A stretch of 20,757 nt of DNA from positions 1 through 20,757 of the IMG/VR virus record IMGVR_UViG_3300025435_000118, one strand, 5' to 3'. The notes beneath the pieces were generated by a model that worked only from the letters and a program-made list of their open reading frames with translations, had not been told where the DNA came from and did not search any database. Below, in pieces: positions 20,138 through 20,757 of the stretch. Source of the stretch: a virus. The position numbers and the translations under genes are program-made. Each line of letters begins with the position of its first letter. Positions within the stretch are counted from its first letter, which is position 1.

Positions 20138-20632
20138 TATCGAGCCCTCGAAATAGAATGTTTCCAAGATTGTCCTCGCCAAATACGATAAATAGTTGAC
20201 GGAACTAAATTATATTCATCACATAAAGTTTGGTATCCTTCATCAATTCTGCTGCGAATATCGGAAACCTGCTTTTCAGTTAATTTGCTATGGCCTTGAA
20301 TTTCACCTTTAGCATGTCTGTTTTTTTGTACTTTATCAGCCTGATTATCTATTTGTGCGGCAATAAATAAATGATTTGGATTTACACAAGACGGATTATC
20401 ACATTTATGGCAAACACATTTATCTTTTGGCAATTCTCCAAAATGTAAACGTGCGGAAAATCTATGTGCGCGATCATTTATTTTAAGAAAACCATTACGC
20501 ATTTGACCATAGCCATCTTTGTCAAATGAACCTTTCCATAACCAACATTCATCATCACCACGTTTTTCAACGCGAGACCAAAATCTAATTTCTGGATCAA
20601 GTGGTTTTCTAGTCATCATCGAGCTCTTGAAA
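20135..20632. repeat. 19-bp near-identical sequences bracketing the HNH gene
   Basis: On the minus strand the left copy TTTCAAGAGCTCGATGATG (20614-20632) and the right copy TTTCGAGGGCTCGATAATG (20135-20153) match at 16 of 19 positions. They lie in the same reading frame, so both the upstream tail gene and the HNH gene end SRAR-stop with an overlapping ATG. The repeats are 479 bases apart, which defines the inserted unit. Confidence 0.75.
20137..20616 (-). CDS. Free-standing HNH homing endonuclease
   Basis: The protein (159 residues from 20616, or 160 from the adjoining ATG at 20619) is an HNH_3-type endonuclease. CWLWKGSFDKDGYGQM, then AHRFSARLHFGELP, then VCHKCDNPSCVNPNHLFIA carries the HNH histidines and zinc cysteines, ending DKVQKNRHAKG. 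The C-terminus (KLTEKQVSDIRSRI and EYNLVPSTIYRIWRGQSWKH) is a helix-turn-helix DNA-binding region. The gene is visibly more AT-rich than its neighbours, which suggests recent transfer. It sits exactly between a tail gene and its downstream partner, keeping their stop/start overlaps intact. It probably cuts copies of this junction that lack it. Confidence 0.92.
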   Translation of the reverse strand: MTRKPLDPEIRFWSRVEKRGDDECWLWKGSFDKDGYGQMRNGFLKINDRAHRFSARLHFGELPKDKCVCHKCDNPSCVNPNHLFIAAQIDNQADKVQKNRHAKGEIQGHSKLTEKQVSDIRSRIDEGYQTLCDEYNLVPSTIYRIWRGQSWKHSISRAR

Positions 20633-20757
20633 AAGAAAAAGGCGTTTCCGCAAATGCTGCGTAGATGTAAGTGCCGCCACTGCCATTTAATCCACCGGTT
20701 GACGACCTGAATTTAAATCCATTTGACAACAAATCTAAATCGGTGTTTCCGCTTGAT
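20616..20757 (-). CDS. C-terminal end of a tail fibre or spike protein (partial)
   Basis: The window ends inside this gene; 46 codons remain. They end GSGGTYIYAAFAETPFSFSRAR, close to the IYAAFAExPFKxxxAR ending shared by many phage tail-spike and fibre proteins. The TGA overlaps the HNH start as TGATG. The gene is therefore intact at its 3' end despite the HNH insertion. Its 5' part lies outside the window. Confidence 0.82.
   Translation of the reverse strand, partial: SSGNTDLDLLSNGFKFRSSTGGLNGSGGTYIYAAFAETPFSFSRAR

Noticed and set aside
1-20757. CRISPR arrays, tRNA and rRNA genes, IS elements
   Set aside because: I looked for regular repeat-spacer units, cloverleaf-like segments with CCA ends and transposase ORFs with inverted ends, and saw none.

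Overview
The window reads as one arm of a tailed-phage genome (free virus or prophage) infecting an alphaproteobacterium. All convincing protein genes lie on the minus strand. They are packed with ATGA, TAATG and TGATG stop/start overlaps that imply translational coupling. The host clue is a pair of neighbouring genes for GcrA-like and GapR-like (DUF2312) proteins, both alphaproteobacterial cell-cycle or chromatin factors. The family A DNA polymerase, two-residue-spaced lysis genes and short tail-fibre genes resemble podovirus-type phages of aquatic alphaproteobacteria, but no terminase, portal or capsid gene is inside the window, so morphotype is inferred.

Reading in the direction of transcription (right to left): 20757-16184 holds tail or fibre structural genes, interrupted by a free-standing HNH endonuclease gene (20137-20616) whose two ends carry a near-identical 19-bp sequence. 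16175-14504 is the lysis region: a membrane protein, holin candidate, inner and outer spanin candidates and a GH108 muramidase. 14503-14103 holds two tiny basic proteins common in such phages. A regulatory gap (14061-14102) with two palindromic operators and a probably leaderless promoter opens the early region. That region runs through a small DNA-binding protein candidate, RusA resolvase, SNF2-type helicase, a repeat-containing acidic protein, a Cas4/AddB-like nuclease, a ssDNA-binding protein, GapR, GcrA, an adenine methyltransferase, several small unknowns, DNA polymerase, a ribbon-helix-helix repressor with two unknowns, and finally a prim-pol/helicase. The last 543 bases contain no convincing gene, but carry an iteron-like TGCCGCAGT array, a large hairpin and operator palindromes, and are the best candidate for a replication origin.

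The most striking object is in the polymerase gene. A 289-residue intein interrupts the catalytic motif B (O-helix), and a complete HNH endonuclease ORF sits wholly inside the intein on the same strand but in another reading frame. The intein frame stays open throughout, so about 666 bases are double-coded. A second system-level signal is a palindrome, GACANNNTGTC, found seven times, each time in a control region or at the edge of the prim-pol gene. It overlaps two predicted promoters and suggests one phage regulon.
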